DNA of 64,000 nucleotides. Origin: Haliotis asinina (lineage: Eukaryota > Mollusca > Gastropoda > Lepetellida > Haliotidae). The stretch is from contig NC_090290.1 of the NCBI RefSeq assembly GCF_037392515.1, positions 31,455,753 to 31,519,752 on the forward strand, written 5' to 3'. Shown here one piece after another: positions 50,770 through 60,009 of the stretch; within the stretch, counting starts at the first letter, position 1, and every line of letters begins with the position of its first letter. The notes under the pieces were generated by a model, which was not told the DNA's origin, made no database searches, and saw only the letters and a program-made list of their open reading frames with translations. The position numbers and the translations under genes are program-made.

Positions 50770-51399
50770 TATAATCTTGTTTACACCTTCTAGAAGACTA
50801 TTATTAAAATTGTGTTTTGAAAGCCCTCGTTTAAATGTGGCTCTCATCAAATCCTTATTTAGCAAATATGTTAAATATTTCTCTGGTTCAATTACTGACT
50901 TAATTGAATTATAATGACATAAAAAGACTGGATATGAAATACTAATGAGTGGCCACCATATATTTTAGTGGGTTTTTTTCTGTGATTTTCCCAGTAGTTT
51001 CTCAATCTGTTGAAATTAAAGTTTTCATGATGATAGATTAGCTATTCACCAATGTAGCCAGCTTGTTTACAGTTGCCAGTCATGTTTTTCTGTAATGCAG
51101 ACAACAGGAATTGTGGTAGTATTTGATTTATCCCCCTGGATGCCACAGGGATATATATGTCCTTCCTCTTCAACCCTCTCTTCGAGGTTCAATAAAATTC
51201 TAAATATATCACACACACAAATACAATTACAGTTTTGAATTCATCGGGAAATTTCCTGTTTATTGATACCATCCTATATTATCTTGGACAAAATTAGAGT
51301 GCTTAAAATGTCACAAAATTGGCTTCATTGTGAATGTCACCATATTTCACACTGTACAAAATAGCGATTCACAGCAGTATTTGCTGTATGTTTTGAATT

Positions 51400-51990
51400 G
51401 TGAACATAGGATAGTTACTGCAAGTATTGAATTTCAAAAATAGCATATTAATGATCGCTGATACCAAGTTTTTATGTAACCAGTAATAATAATTCTGAAA
51501 CGTCGCCGATGAACCCAGAATCAGTTGGTGTGTTTTCAAAAATACACATGAACGCCGAAGTGCGCTTTGCACCATATTAGATATTGTTTACAAAATCATG
51601 TTTCAAGACAGCCGGTTTTGAGACACTTATACATCATGTATATGTCATAGTCCGCCAAGAGAAATGCATCATTGAATTGCCCATGCATCTTAGAATCAGA
51701 TTGCAAATGGTCTGCTATCAGCTGTCAACATACAACAAAACGAAGCGAAACAAACAGTTCCAATGCAAGCATTTGATAATTCATAAGAAACTGTCAAAGT
51801 TTCTGTGCAGCATGATGCCATGATTGACACAAAAAACACACAGAACAACACTGGTACTTATCAGCATTTCTGGCTTCCTCTGTTATTTACAGTGTAAATG
51901 ATAAAAACATATACCAATACACAGATAGTCAGAATCATTCTGAGTACTTACCTCTCATGTTTATGTATAAACGATCCCTGAACACCCGAT
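51400..51990 (-). repeat. Diverged copy of the interior of the AACGTT element
   Basis: Read on the minus strand, this matches 45700-46590 in reverse order. Shared blocks include GTATTTTTGAAAACA, GGTTCATCGGC, GTTTCAGAATTAT, ATCATTAATATG and the CAGCATTTCTGGCTTC block. It lacks the ends, so it is a fragment. 50772-51399 before it shows no gene. Confidence 0.65.
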
Positions 51991-52045
51991 CGGCGAAAAA
52001 AAATAACCTTCCCGTAATCGCTAGATATTCCACTTTCGTTCTACA

Positions 52046-52800
52046 ACAGACAGACAGACAGACAGGTTTTATTCAGTAGTGAAGGCCCAGTGGCCCATAG
52101 TACAGTTAATTTTTCTTTTTAACAAATATTGGTCACGTGACACGAAATTATGGTTTTACATGTAATTTAAGGATGGACATCAAATGTTTAATAAAACTGG
52201 CAGCTGATTTAATAGTGTCATCGTTTTTAGATTTAAGTATTTTATATATCGTTTGTGGGGAATCATTAAAGCATTTTAAATACTTCCTTCGGCCGGCAGA
52301 GAATGCCTCACAATCTAATAGTAGGTGACGTTCGTCTTCAGTTTTACCAGAAGAACAATAAGAACATGATAAATCTTCTAGTGTATTTTTATCTTTTCTA
52401 TAACGTTGTATTTTTAAGGCATGTAGAGAGATTCTAAATTTACAAAAATTTCTTAAAAGGGACTTATCATTAAGGACCCTAATATATTTTTCAGGTCCAA
52501 ACATCGATTTACATTGTGAATAGTGACTTAGAAAACTCGATGAATTTACTGATGCGTGCCAATTCTGAATGTATATATCTTTTATTCGTTGTTTAAATGC
52601 TGACAGAAACATTTTTATATCACCAACATCTTGCTTAAACCAAACATAAGAAAACCCACTTGAAAATAACACATTTCGCACACCCGAAGCCCAAGAATAC
52701 TTTCCACGTTTGTCTAGGGATAATAATAATTGATAGCTTTGATACGGGTAGCGGTAATCGGGCATTCTACAACATCTCAAATGAAATAGGGTATTCCTTT
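52046..52800 (-). pseudogene. LINE 3' end: C-terminal domain, 3' UTR and CTGT tail
   Basis: Minus strand 52780-52148 is an uninterrupted 200-residue stretch matching the region after the reverse transcriptase of common mollusc LINEs: MPDYRYPYQSYQLL, FKQRIKDIYIQNWH, and a Cys-Cys-His-Cys pattern in SCSYCSSGKTEDERHLLLDC. A short 3' UTR ends with ACTGAATAAAACC and a tandem CTGT tail (52046-52066). The copy is 5' truncated and looks recent, since the frame is intact. It lies between the AACGTT fragment and the virus-like element. Confidence 0.85.
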
Positions 52801-52839
52801 ACCTGCAATGCACGAATTTATTGTGAAATTAGCGGTATC

Positions 52840-53024
52840 GAGTGATCCGAGTCCACCATTTTTGTCCTTCACTTCACCTTCACCTTCAATAGGCTCACAC
52901 CAACACGATATATCACACCATGAAATGAAAATAATGCTGGTGTCTTATTTTTTACCAGTCAGAGAGCAGCTCGTCGTTGGTGCAAGCCTATTGAGGGCGA
53001 AGATTCGAAGCTTTGAGTTACACC
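52840..53024. other. Junction sequence with a hairpin
   Basis: CAATAGGCTCACACCAACACGA at 52887-52908 and its near complement ending GCAAGCCTATTG at about 52995 form a stem. It connects the LINE to the broken polymerase end. No coding sequence recognised. The polymerase catalytic motif C (Tyr-x-Asp-Thr-Asp) is not found here. Confidence 0.4.
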
Positions 53025-54480
53025 TCAGATGTGGGGGTACCCCCCACACCTGGATACATCAGATCCATCATACATCAGATGTTTAGACAGGTCTAGAATA
53101 CCCATGCCAACACAGTCCGGACGATTAAGTTTAATGTGGCTCTTTTTCATATGTATGGCCGCCAGGTCATCATCGAATATAATACTTCTTTTGTACGCCG
53201 GGCTGGCTATCAGTTTCCTGGTCTTTTTTTCCTCACTCGACCTGACTAGCTTCACACTGACACGTTTACGTAAATTCTCCATCGTTTTGCCGAATACGGA
53301 GTTGTTCATGAGTTTGTACGTGTTTTTCTCAAAGTCGTTAGTGGCCAGCTTTCTCAAGTCCGTGTTCATCCTGATATAGGGTTCCATCCATGGACTTTGA
53401 TCAAACTTCAGTGTTCTATGTACTTTAGTAAGTTTCATACCCAGCGATAGATATAGCTGTAAATTACGGTAGTAAATGACATACTTTGTTTTATTCATCA
53501 AATTAGGCACCAATTTTTCTACATTTGCTTGAGGCCCATTCATCAGGTTATGTTGGTATTCAGACATCCAGTCTGGGTCAACCCTCAACCGTTCGGGTGC
53601 CTGGGGGTAACTGTTGTGTGATGTATGCAATTCCTTTGGGTATTTTAAGTCCACTTCAAGAATATAACCCTTATCAGAATCAGGTGCAATACTCATAACA
53701 TCCAGTTGTCCACAGGGGTGTGGGGAGTCCCCACTGGACACCCATTCGAATACCCCTGTTGGTAGATATTGACTCATACCCCAGCCATACAGGTTGTTAG
53801 CATCGAGTCGAAGGTAGAGTAGATGAGTCGAAGGTTTATTAGGGTTATAGCCTTCCACATACTTGTTGTTAGCTTTGGCATAACGTTTAGATACCATAGA
53901 AATACCACCTCGTAACCCTTTGTCAGCAAACAGATGCATATCATAATCTGTGAATAATTCTAACTCCACATCTGTTTTCTTTAGTAAGGCATCTCACGAT
54001 AGCCCAGGGATAGAGTAATACCATGCCGGGTCAAACACATTTTTCTGAATATCTCAAACACATCTGCCAGCAGCAACACATCTGTTTTCAAATATAAATT
54101 GTGGTAATCACCTAGCGTCTTACAGCCTAGTTGTTCCCATACATTTTCGAGTGTTTGTAATCGTCTTGTGAGACAGATGCGTCAGTCAGCTTGCTGTAGA
54201 AGCAGTCAATGGGAGGTAACTCTGTCTCATTAAACCTAGAACAGTCATCCATATATTCATACAGGTAAATACCTTTACGTACCCTTACCCTTTTTTCGAA
54301 TGACCTGTCAATAGAAGAGGTGATAGTATCTGGTTGTGTTGTAACTTCCTGATTACCTCTGAAGTAAACAATGGCCTGGTCAATAGCATCATTCCCCTGT
54401 TCTTTCTCTAGTGTCATCTTTAATGTGAGTTGAAATTTAAAGGTCACATATACTCTAATAGGGTACAAATGCAAAATCAC
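53025..54480 (-). pseudogene. Protein-primed family B DNA polymerase (Polinton type), decayed
   Basis: Would copy the element's linear genome from a terminal protein. Minus-strand landmarks, in order: the RKGIYLYEYMDD region (about 54290-54255), the third exonuclease motif LKTDVLLLADVFE (about 54085), polymerase motif A with LRLDANNLYGWGMSQYLP (about 53810), and motif B with KLMNNSVFGKTMEN (about 53310). Motif C and everything after are missing: homology stops near 53090. Damage: a one-base loss near 54145, a frame change with a small deletion near 54035, and a TGA at 53994-53996 where the family has Trp. The first 75 residues of the upstream frame (54480-54310) do not look like polymerase and may be other sequence joined on. 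Clearly dead. Confidence 0.85.
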
Positions 54481-55641
54481 TGGCTGACATCGTTATAAAT
54501 GAAACCCCGCCATTAAAACTACTCATTTCGACATTTAATTAACTTAAATCAACAGTGCACAATTCTCAACCGCTAACGAAATTTCAACCAATCTGAGCGG
54601 CGTGTCTCCGTGACGTAGTTGTAGGTATAGAAATGAGGGTCTGTGCAGTATTCATATACATCTGAGAGGTTAAACTATTTCGTTTACAGGTTTGTCAAGT
54701 TACAGCCCTTGTTTTCATAGACGATTCTATCAAAATCACTTGGTGTCGCTAGGTTGTAATCCGTGTTAGGTGGTATAAACCTACATGTTATTTGTCATCG
54801 TACACTTGATGAATTTATTTATAACAGGTTTAATTAGTGTTAACGCCACTTAGATTACCCAACAAAGGCCCCCATTTGGCATTTCTTTTGTCTGGATCGA
54901 TCAAAGGATTAACTGATAAGACGCTGATTGATTAATTAGTTTTATGGGGATTTAAATGGGGGATTTGTCAAAAGGTAGCATTTATGTATGTACATTTACT
55001 AATCTATACAGAATACACTCTGTCATTTCTGTGTCTATATAAAAACAACACCCTTCTTTCAAAGGATTAACTGCCAATTCATTATTATTGGCTAGCTAAA
55101 TAACTTTTTTAAAACAATGACGCACATTATGCAATTAGTTGCCAGGTGACCAATGGGTGACCAATGAAACTACAGCAGTGTGAAAAACCTGAAACAATAC
55201 ATCACGTTTTCGTATATTAGACTGTTAAAAGACACATCACTTGGGAAATCTGCAGATGAATCATATAGTATCACTCGTTTTTTTTATGGATACATTCCTC
55301 TAACAAGGTAATAGCCTGACATTGCTCCTATAACTTTAATTTGTTTTAATTTTGATATTTGCATTTTTGTTTTTATTCAGTTGTTGTAGCTTTCAACAGA
55401 ATCAGTTTTGTCATGAAGTGTGATGATGCAGACAACATACAGTAGGGCATGCGTGCGAATTATGATTCATATAGGCAAACTATAAAATGTCTACAAATTA
55501 CATTCCTGAGTAGTATAGGGAATGATAGTTCTGGCTCACTTTCACAAAAAGTCTCTACAAAGCCTTATTTACTAAATAAGGCTTTGGTTGGGCCATTAGC
55601 TCTTGCTACTATTACCCCTACTACAAAAAAGTTGGCGGTAA
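54481..55641. other. Non-coding interval within the virus-like element
   Basis: AT-rich with no supportable gene on either strand. It separates the polymerase from the integrase remnant, where a compact viral genome would have coding sequence, so it may be inserted repeat or decayed genes. At 55562-55582 GCCTTATTTACTAAATAAGGC is a nearly perfect palindrome. It lies 60 bases past the stop of the minus-strand integrase remnant and could mark a transcript end. Confidence 0.4.
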
Positions 55642-55884
55642 TTACTGTGCCTTGGTTGGAGGTAACACTGTGCCGTACGGTACGATCAATAATTCTTCTC
55701 TTACAAACCCCTTACCCGGCCCATCCCTCAAGTAGTATAAGTTAGGTTCGTCGGCTTTCATATCCACTTTATCTATGTTGTAAGTTTTGACTGACCATAT
55801 AGGATCGGTGGCCCGCTTACGGCTATCGCCCTCGTGTTCCCCTATGTCACGTTTATATCGATGAAACAGTTTAACGTGAACCGC
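55642..55884 (-). pseudogene. C-terminal remnant of an rve-type integrase
   Basis: An 80-codon minus-strand frame without a start codon. It contains a region like DSRKRATDPIWSVKTYNIDK and, near the end, LYYLRDGPGKGFVREELLIV. I recognise this pattern as the C-terminal chromodomain-like end of integrase proteins from Polinton-like and related elements. The catalytic core (Asp, Asp, Glu) is absent. The frame overlaps the last codons of the next gene by 14 bases, so it looks like debris left after recombination or gene loss. Confidence 0.5.
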
Positions 55885-56488
55885 CTACGATCTCTTTGGT
55901 GTTCATAATAAAGGCTTGCTGGGCTTTTTGTATCCCCTGTTCTATGTACTTTTTTTTCTCGTCCTCGCTGATAGCAGACTTACGAGACTTGGACCGAATA
56001 TCTTGTTTCATTCCGTTATATTTTGTGAGTTCAGAGAGGATTGAACGAAACTCCTCTTCTGAGATCTTACTATCAGAGAGTGCCGTGGAAATACGCTCAC
56101 TCACTGTGTTGAGCTTTGCTTCAGCCAGAACCCTGATCTCGTCGTGTTTCAATGCCTTACGATGCAGTCTGCGTGTTACTAACTTAAGCGCCAACCCTGC
56201 CAACCCTGCCACCCCTGCAGTTATTTCAATACCTAGCACTATAGGTGCAGCCACGATGGTAGCCAACAACCCAACACCTGCCGCCCCTAGTCCCATGCTG
56301 GTTGCCATAAGGGTAGTGTCAGCCCCGTCCACGATATTGAAAGCTCTATTATACTTCTTACATAGTGCTTTCCGCGTGTCACGGTCTTGTTCTAGTTGAC
56401 GTTTCACATCACATAACTGCCTCAAGCGGAACCCATCTACGGTTTCCAGCGTCTTCGCTACTTCCTCTACGACTGGGTACAGACCCAT
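55871..56488 (-). CDS. Conserved virus-like element protein with a hydrophobic core, 205 aa
   Basis: Function unknown. It has an N-terminal charged helix rich in Arg/Lys/Glu (1-50), a Gly/Ala-rich hydrophobic stretch at about 62-100 (two membrane-type helices), then a long charged helical region containing KALKHDEIRVLAEAKLNT and SKISEEEFRSILSELTKYN. I recall the same arrangement in proteins labelled uncharacterised in cnidarian and other invertebrate genomes, next to the capsid and ATPase genes seen here. The start at 56488 lies one base after the stop of the upstream gene, so the two were probably co-transcribed. A membrane-active or internal virion protein is a guess. The frame is intact. 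Confidence 0.72.
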   Translation of the reverse strand: MGLYPVVEEVAKTLETVDGFRLRQLCDVKRQLEQDRDTRKALCKKYNRAFNIVDGADTTLMATSMGLGAAGVGLLATIVAAPIVLGIEITAGVAGLAGLALKLVTRRLHRKALKHDEIRVLAEAKLNTVSERISTALSDSKISEEEFRSILSELTKYNGMKQDIRSKSRKSAISEDEKKKYIEQGIQKAQQAFIMNTKEIVGGSR

Positions 56489-56489
56489 C

Positions 56490-57182
56490 CTATAATGTAT
56501 ATTTTGAAAGATATTTTAATTGGGGTTCAGTTAATATTCTATCAATTAATTTGAAGTCTATAAGGTCTAGATTACTAGTCAGGGTAATAGGTGAGAGGCT
56601 AATAGAATTTCCTGTTGTAATAAAAACCCCACTGAGGTTTATTAAGCGGTTTATAGGACCCCCGTGGGTATCCTGTTGTATAACAATACGACAATATTTG
56701 TTTTTGTGTTCGTCAAACCAGTGTATTGACACCCCGGGTAAAATTTGGTGTACTCTTGAGATGTTTTCATGTTGTAAAAACGTAAATAAGACTTCTATGA
56801 TGAGTGTGAAAGGGGTGTATATATCAGGCCTTAAGTTAGCAGGATAATTGCTAAATGTTAATTTATTTTTTACTTCACTCCTTAACCTATTTTTTTCGGT
56901 ATTAGTAGTTCCTATGGCTACACTATCCGGAATGAAATCCCCGGCCCAGATGCCGTTGTTCCTAATCTTAGCGACAGTCCCATGTTCGTTTATTGTGATA
57001 TAAGGTGAGGCGAGTGTTAAGTTGATCAGCCATTTGGGCTCTTTTAAATCTGGTAATGGCACCCGTCTGTACACGTTGTCTTTGAAGTGCAGGATGTATA
57101 ATTCATCTTCCTCACCAGGCTGATCGAATCCCTCCGTATCTCCTAGGTCGTTAAGCGTAGTGTTGGGATGATGACTGGTCAT
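56490..57182 (-). CDS. Fibre-like paralogue 2 (230 aa)
   Basis: It begins MTSHHPNTTLNDLGDTEGFD then QPG, closely paralleling the start of the neighbour encoded at 57193-58104 (LGDTRGFD then APG). The LGDT-GFD-x-PG-x-x-Tyr pattern followed by VYRRVPLP resembles the short beta repeats of phage and viral tail or fibre proteins, which suggests a receptor-binding or capsid-decorating role; this is inference. The middle shares a WLINLTLASPYI block with the paralogue. It lacks the extra roughly 70-residue insert of the longer copy. It is ten bases downstream of that gene and one base upstream of the next. No known family named. Confidence 0.7.
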   Translation of the reverse strand: MTSHHPNTTLNDLGDTEGFDQPGEEDELYILHFKDNVYRRVPLPDLKEPKWLINLTLASPYITINEHGTVAKIRNNGIWAGDFIPDSVAIGTTNTEKNRLRSEVKNKLTFSNYPANLRPDIYTPFTLIIEVLFTFLQHENISRVHQILPGVSIHWFDEHKNKYCRIVIQQDTHGGPINRLINLSGVFITTGNSISLSPITLTSNLDLIDFKLIDRILTEPQLKYLSKYTL

Positions 57183-57192
57183 TATTATACTA

Positions 57193-58104
57193 TTACGATA
57201 TAATTTCCAACTGGTTTTCTGATAATAATTCAGGGGTTAACTTCATACCCATGAAGTGTATGTTGTCAGGCAGGAAGATATTGATTAGTGATATCTTGTT
57301 TTCCACGATCACGTTGACCCCCTGCAGACTGGTCTTGGAGTCGACACCCACCCGCACGTAAACGTTGCAAACTTGATACTGGTGTCGTTTCACCCACCCG
57401 AGTTTGATCCCCTTCACGATCTCGACATCATTCCCCGATGGTTCCCCTAGGTAGACTTTGATGATCAGTGTTGAGTTTGCCGGTAGATCCTCTAGTATAG
57501 TGACCACACCTTCGAATTCAGACACCAACTGCAATTTCACGTTTTGTATGGCTGGTTTACTCGATAGCATGTGGGCTGCTATAGTGTTGACTGGGCTGAC
57601 GACTATGCTACGTCTCTGAGTTGGGACGTAAGCCACGAGCAGGGTTCCATTGTTCACGACTTTGTTTAGGTGGTTGTCTTTGTTATCAGTGAACACGTAG
57701 GGGGAGACGAGTCTAATATTGATAAACCAGTTGTTATCGGGTAACAACACCCACTTGTCATCTTCGGTGAAGACGAGCATATATGGTTTGTTTCGGGCGA
57801 CGGTAGTGCTCTCAACATCGTCTAAGTCGAACAGTTTACCCCCGAACGATGGGTATATTACCCAATTATTATCACCGGTGTTGACAAGGGCGTACTTAGT
57901 GTTGACTGTTGCTCTTGTGGTATCTACTATATCACTTAGGGTTCCACCGGAGGGGATTTCAACGCGTTTGTAAATGATGTTTTTTAGTTGCAAGGCGTAC
58001 GATTTACCATCTACTCCGGGAGCGTCGAAACCGCGCGTGTCTCCGAGGTCGGAGATCCCGATATTAACGCATTTTTTCACTCCGGGCCCTTGTGCGCTGG
58101 TCAT
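57193..58104 (-). CDS. Fibre-like paralogue 1 (303 aa)
   Basis: N-terminus with NIGISDLGDTRGFDAPG and a Tyr-x-Leu-Gln-Leu strand; then two repeats of the form Tyr-x-Leu-Val-x-Thr-x-Asp-(Asn/Asp)-x-Trp-Val (about 86-97 and 127-140). These are short beta units as found in fibre shafts. A WFINIRLVSPYVFTDN block matches the WLINLTLASPYITINE block of the 230-residue neighbour, and both end with an isoleucine/leucine-rich beta-type C-terminal domain. The start overlaps the stop of the upstream gene by four bases (ATGA), as in tightly packed viral operons. I do not recognise a named family. The frame is intact. Confidence 0.72.
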   Translation of the reverse strand: MTSAQGPGVKKCVNIGISDLGDTRGFDAPGVDGKSYALQLKNIIYKRVEIPSGGTLSDIVDTTRATVNTKYALVNTGDNNWVIYPSFGGKLFDLDDVESTTVARNKPYMLVFTEDDKWVLLPDNNWFINIRLVSPYVFTDNKDNHLNKVVNNGTLLVAYVPTQRRSIVVSPVNTIAAHMLSSKPAIQNVKLQLVSEFEGVVTILEDLPANSTLIIKVYLGEPSGNDVEIVKGIKLGWVKRHQYQVCNVYVRVGVDSKTSLQGVNVIVENKISLINIFLPDNIHFMGMKLTPELLSENQLEIIS

Positions 58105-58754
58105 TTTACATGAAGCGTTAAGCTGAGGTATCCTATATTTACAGGATTATGATTTATATCTAACACCGATATTGTCAGCTCAGGTATGTTGCCCTGGGTT
58201 AATTTCTTATACTGCCGTGGTGAAAACGACTCGGTTCTACCGTCGTTGTATTTCTCAGTTTTCACCGGCACTGCTCTCAGTATAGTGGAAGGGTGACCTC
58301 CTTGAATGTTGTACGTTGTGCTCACCTGACTGAGATGAATGTACAGCTCTCGGTACGGTACTAGGTCGGGTAACTTCGTGCCTGTGACGGTTGTTGTTGG
58401 TTTTATCTCGTCAGGAGACATACCGAGCATCCTTGCTAATGGTCGGCCGAGCCTCAAAGGGTTTCTTCCGTTGTTGATTAACACCACTGTACCGTTTGAG
58501 TCGTTCATCTTGAGTTCGGCTCCCAGGGGTTTGAAGACCTCGTCGTTTAGAGAGCACACGCTGTAGTAGCCGTCAGTTATCTGACTGCGAGTTCCACTGA
58601 CGAACAGCTTATTGTTGCTGATATTAATGTTAGTCCATTGCGGTAGGTAGGTGATATCGCAGAGTGCGACTTCGACTTGACCTGACGTGTTATCGATCGC
58701 GTGCGTCAGCTGAACGGCCTCACCGCTCGTTATTCCTGGAAGTGTTATGTACAT
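58101..58754 (-). CDS. Probable minor capsid (penton-like) protein, 217 aa
   Basis: Beta-rich protein starting MYITLPG. Features: an early GQVEVALCDITYLPQWTNI block, then LRLGRPLARMLGM, and a C-terminal block SFSPRQYKKL with the terminal strand LSLTLHVK. I recall proteins with this order (a (Glu)-Val-(Gly/Ala)-Leu-x-(Asp/Glu)-Ile-x-Tyr block, a LA-x-(Met/Leu)-LG-(Phe/Met) block, and a final strand LTLHF-like) in Polinton-like elements, often labelled uncharacterised. Size and beta content would suit a single-jelly-roll penton protein; that is inference. It is divergent from the gene at 58792 across a 37-bp AT-rich promoter region. Confidence 0.65.
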   Translation of the reverse strand: MYITLPGITSGEAVQLTHAIDNTSGQVEVALCDITYLPQWTNINISNNKLFVSGTRSQITDGYYSVCSLNDEVFKPLGAELKMNDSNGTVVLINNGRNPLRLGRPLARMLGMSPDEIKPTTTVTGTKLPDLVPYRELYIHLSQVSTTYNIQGGHPSTILRAVPVKTEKYNDGRTESFSPRQYKKLTQGNIPELTISVLDINHNPVNIGYLSLTLHVK

Positions 58755-58791
58755 GTTAGAGTATATATGCTCATTATATAATAGTTTTAAA
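58755..58791. promoter_or_regulatory. Divergent promoter region 1
   Basis: The 37 bases between the two start codons are AT-rich with TATATATGC and TTATATAATAG, usable as TATA elements in either direction. They serve the minus-strand operon (58754 to 55871) and the plus-strand gene at 58792. Confidence 0.5.
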
Positions 58792-60009
58792 ATGTATTCC
58801 CCTGGTGTGTTTTACCCTAAACTGGATGTAGATTTCTCCCCCATGAAGATCGTGGTTGCTCCTGAGTTGTATTTCAATGCCCAGCTTTTAGATGTGTTCG
58901 ATAAGTATAAGCTTTCGGTGACTAACATTGAGGCAGTCCACGCTTGGTTCAACAACCCTATGCAGTTCTGGCAGAATCAATTCAACTTTGCCGTGTGGTG
59001 CGCTACAACGGGGTGTGGTGTGACATTGGCCGACACTCGGCGTGGACCGCTGAGTCAGTCTGTGTTCAAGTTCCACGTGTACTACCAGGTCAGACGTATC
59101 CTTAAAGAGATCAGCGCCCCCCTCCCACAGGACAAAGCGTGGGGCGCAACAAACAACCCGTACGATAGACGGGCCTACGAACGTATTTGCAATGAATTCG
59201 AAATAAACCCGAAGACAGATTGGCGTTTGCCGGGGCCGAACCACGGGTTGGGTATTCCTTATGATGGCGCGCGACCAGTGAAAGAAGTCAGTGATGATTT
59301 ACTGAAACGAGATATACTACGCCAGGACTTTGCTTTGTCGAGTAATGAATGGAGGGATGATCGTATGAACTTTAAAGGTGGTGTTGCTTTCACAGTCCAG
59401 AAAGTGGAGCAGTCAACCTCAGACGGGTGGAAAATATTCATGCTGGACACGTCGAAAGGATTCACTCGTGCCGGGGTAGTCAGGTTGAACGACTCGATTC
59501 GAACGTACGTGTGGGCGCTGTTGGGTGCGCAGTCTATGACGCGTTCCAACATCCTCGGTAAGGGAACTGCTTACGACGCTCAGAAACAGTTCGTTTCTAA
59601 TGTTGAGGATGCTATCAATTCTCCAGTTGATCTCCCGCGGGCCATCGAACGCTACCAAAACGTGTTAGAATACGCCAGATCGAAAGTCAATTACGTGTTC
59701 GGCGTGGGGTTGTACATGGCTCCAAGTGATATGCAACTGAGAATAAAAAAAGTGGTGGGTTATAACAACAAAATAGTCATAGCCACGGCGGACCAAAAGT
59801 TGGGTATCAACCCCGATATTAACACCCCCTATATCCCACACATCCCACCACGTGAAACGGGTATAGTTGCGCCGCCCCCGGAGCCTAAAGTTCATGTGGG
59901 GGTACCCCCCACACACCCCCATATGCAGGCCTCCAATCACATCGATAATAAAACAGCCCTAGTGGTTGGTGGGGTAACTTTGGGACTTATTTGGTTAAAG
60001 ATTTCTTAG
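58792..60009 (+). CDS. Conserved virus-like element protein, 405 aa, C-terminal membrane helix
   Basis: Start chosen at 58792 (MYSPGVFYPKLDVDF) because the TATA-like motif lies just upstream; a longer frame from 58747 overlaps the divergent gene's promoter. The protein has a strongly conserved core: VTNIEAVHAWFNNPMQFW, NFAVWCATTGCGV, FKFHVYYQVRRI, PYDRRAYERICNEF, RLNDSIRTYVWALLGAQS and LYMAPSDMQLRI. I recall the same core in many cnidarian proteins of unknown function beside the same neighbours. The C-terminus is Pro-rich, holds a copy of the GTGGGGGTACC palindrome read as VGVPPTH (near residues 370-376), and ends in a membrane segment (ALVVGGVTLGLIWL). It overlaps the convergent gene by 23 bases. 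Virion or assembly role is inferred from context only. Confidence 0.78.
   Translation: MYSPGVFYPKLDVDFSPMKIVVAPELYFNAQLLDVFDKYKLSVTNIEAVHAWFNNPMQFWQNQFNFAVWCATTGCGVTLADTRRGPLSQSVFKFHVYYQVRRILKEISAPLPQDKAWGATNNPYDRRAYERICNEFEINPKTDWRLPGPNHGLGIPYDGARPVKEVSDDLLKRDILRQDFALSSNEWRDDRMNFKGGVAFTVQKVEQSTSDGWKIFMLDTSKGFTRAGVVRLNDSIRTYVWALLGAQSMTRSNILGKGTAYDAQKQFVSNVEDAINSPVDLPRAIERYQNVLEYARSKVNYVFGVGLYMAPSDMQLRIKKVVGYNNKIVIATADQKLGINPDINTPYIPHIPPRETGIVAPPPEPKVHVGVPPTHPHMQASNHIDNKTALVVGGVTLGLIWLKIS

Noticed and set aside
55896..56399. 167-aa plus-strand frame, and similar shadows at 59259-59552, 60072-60674 and 63528-63974
   Set aside because: Antisense to well-supported genes of the virus-like element, with no recognisable motifs of their own.
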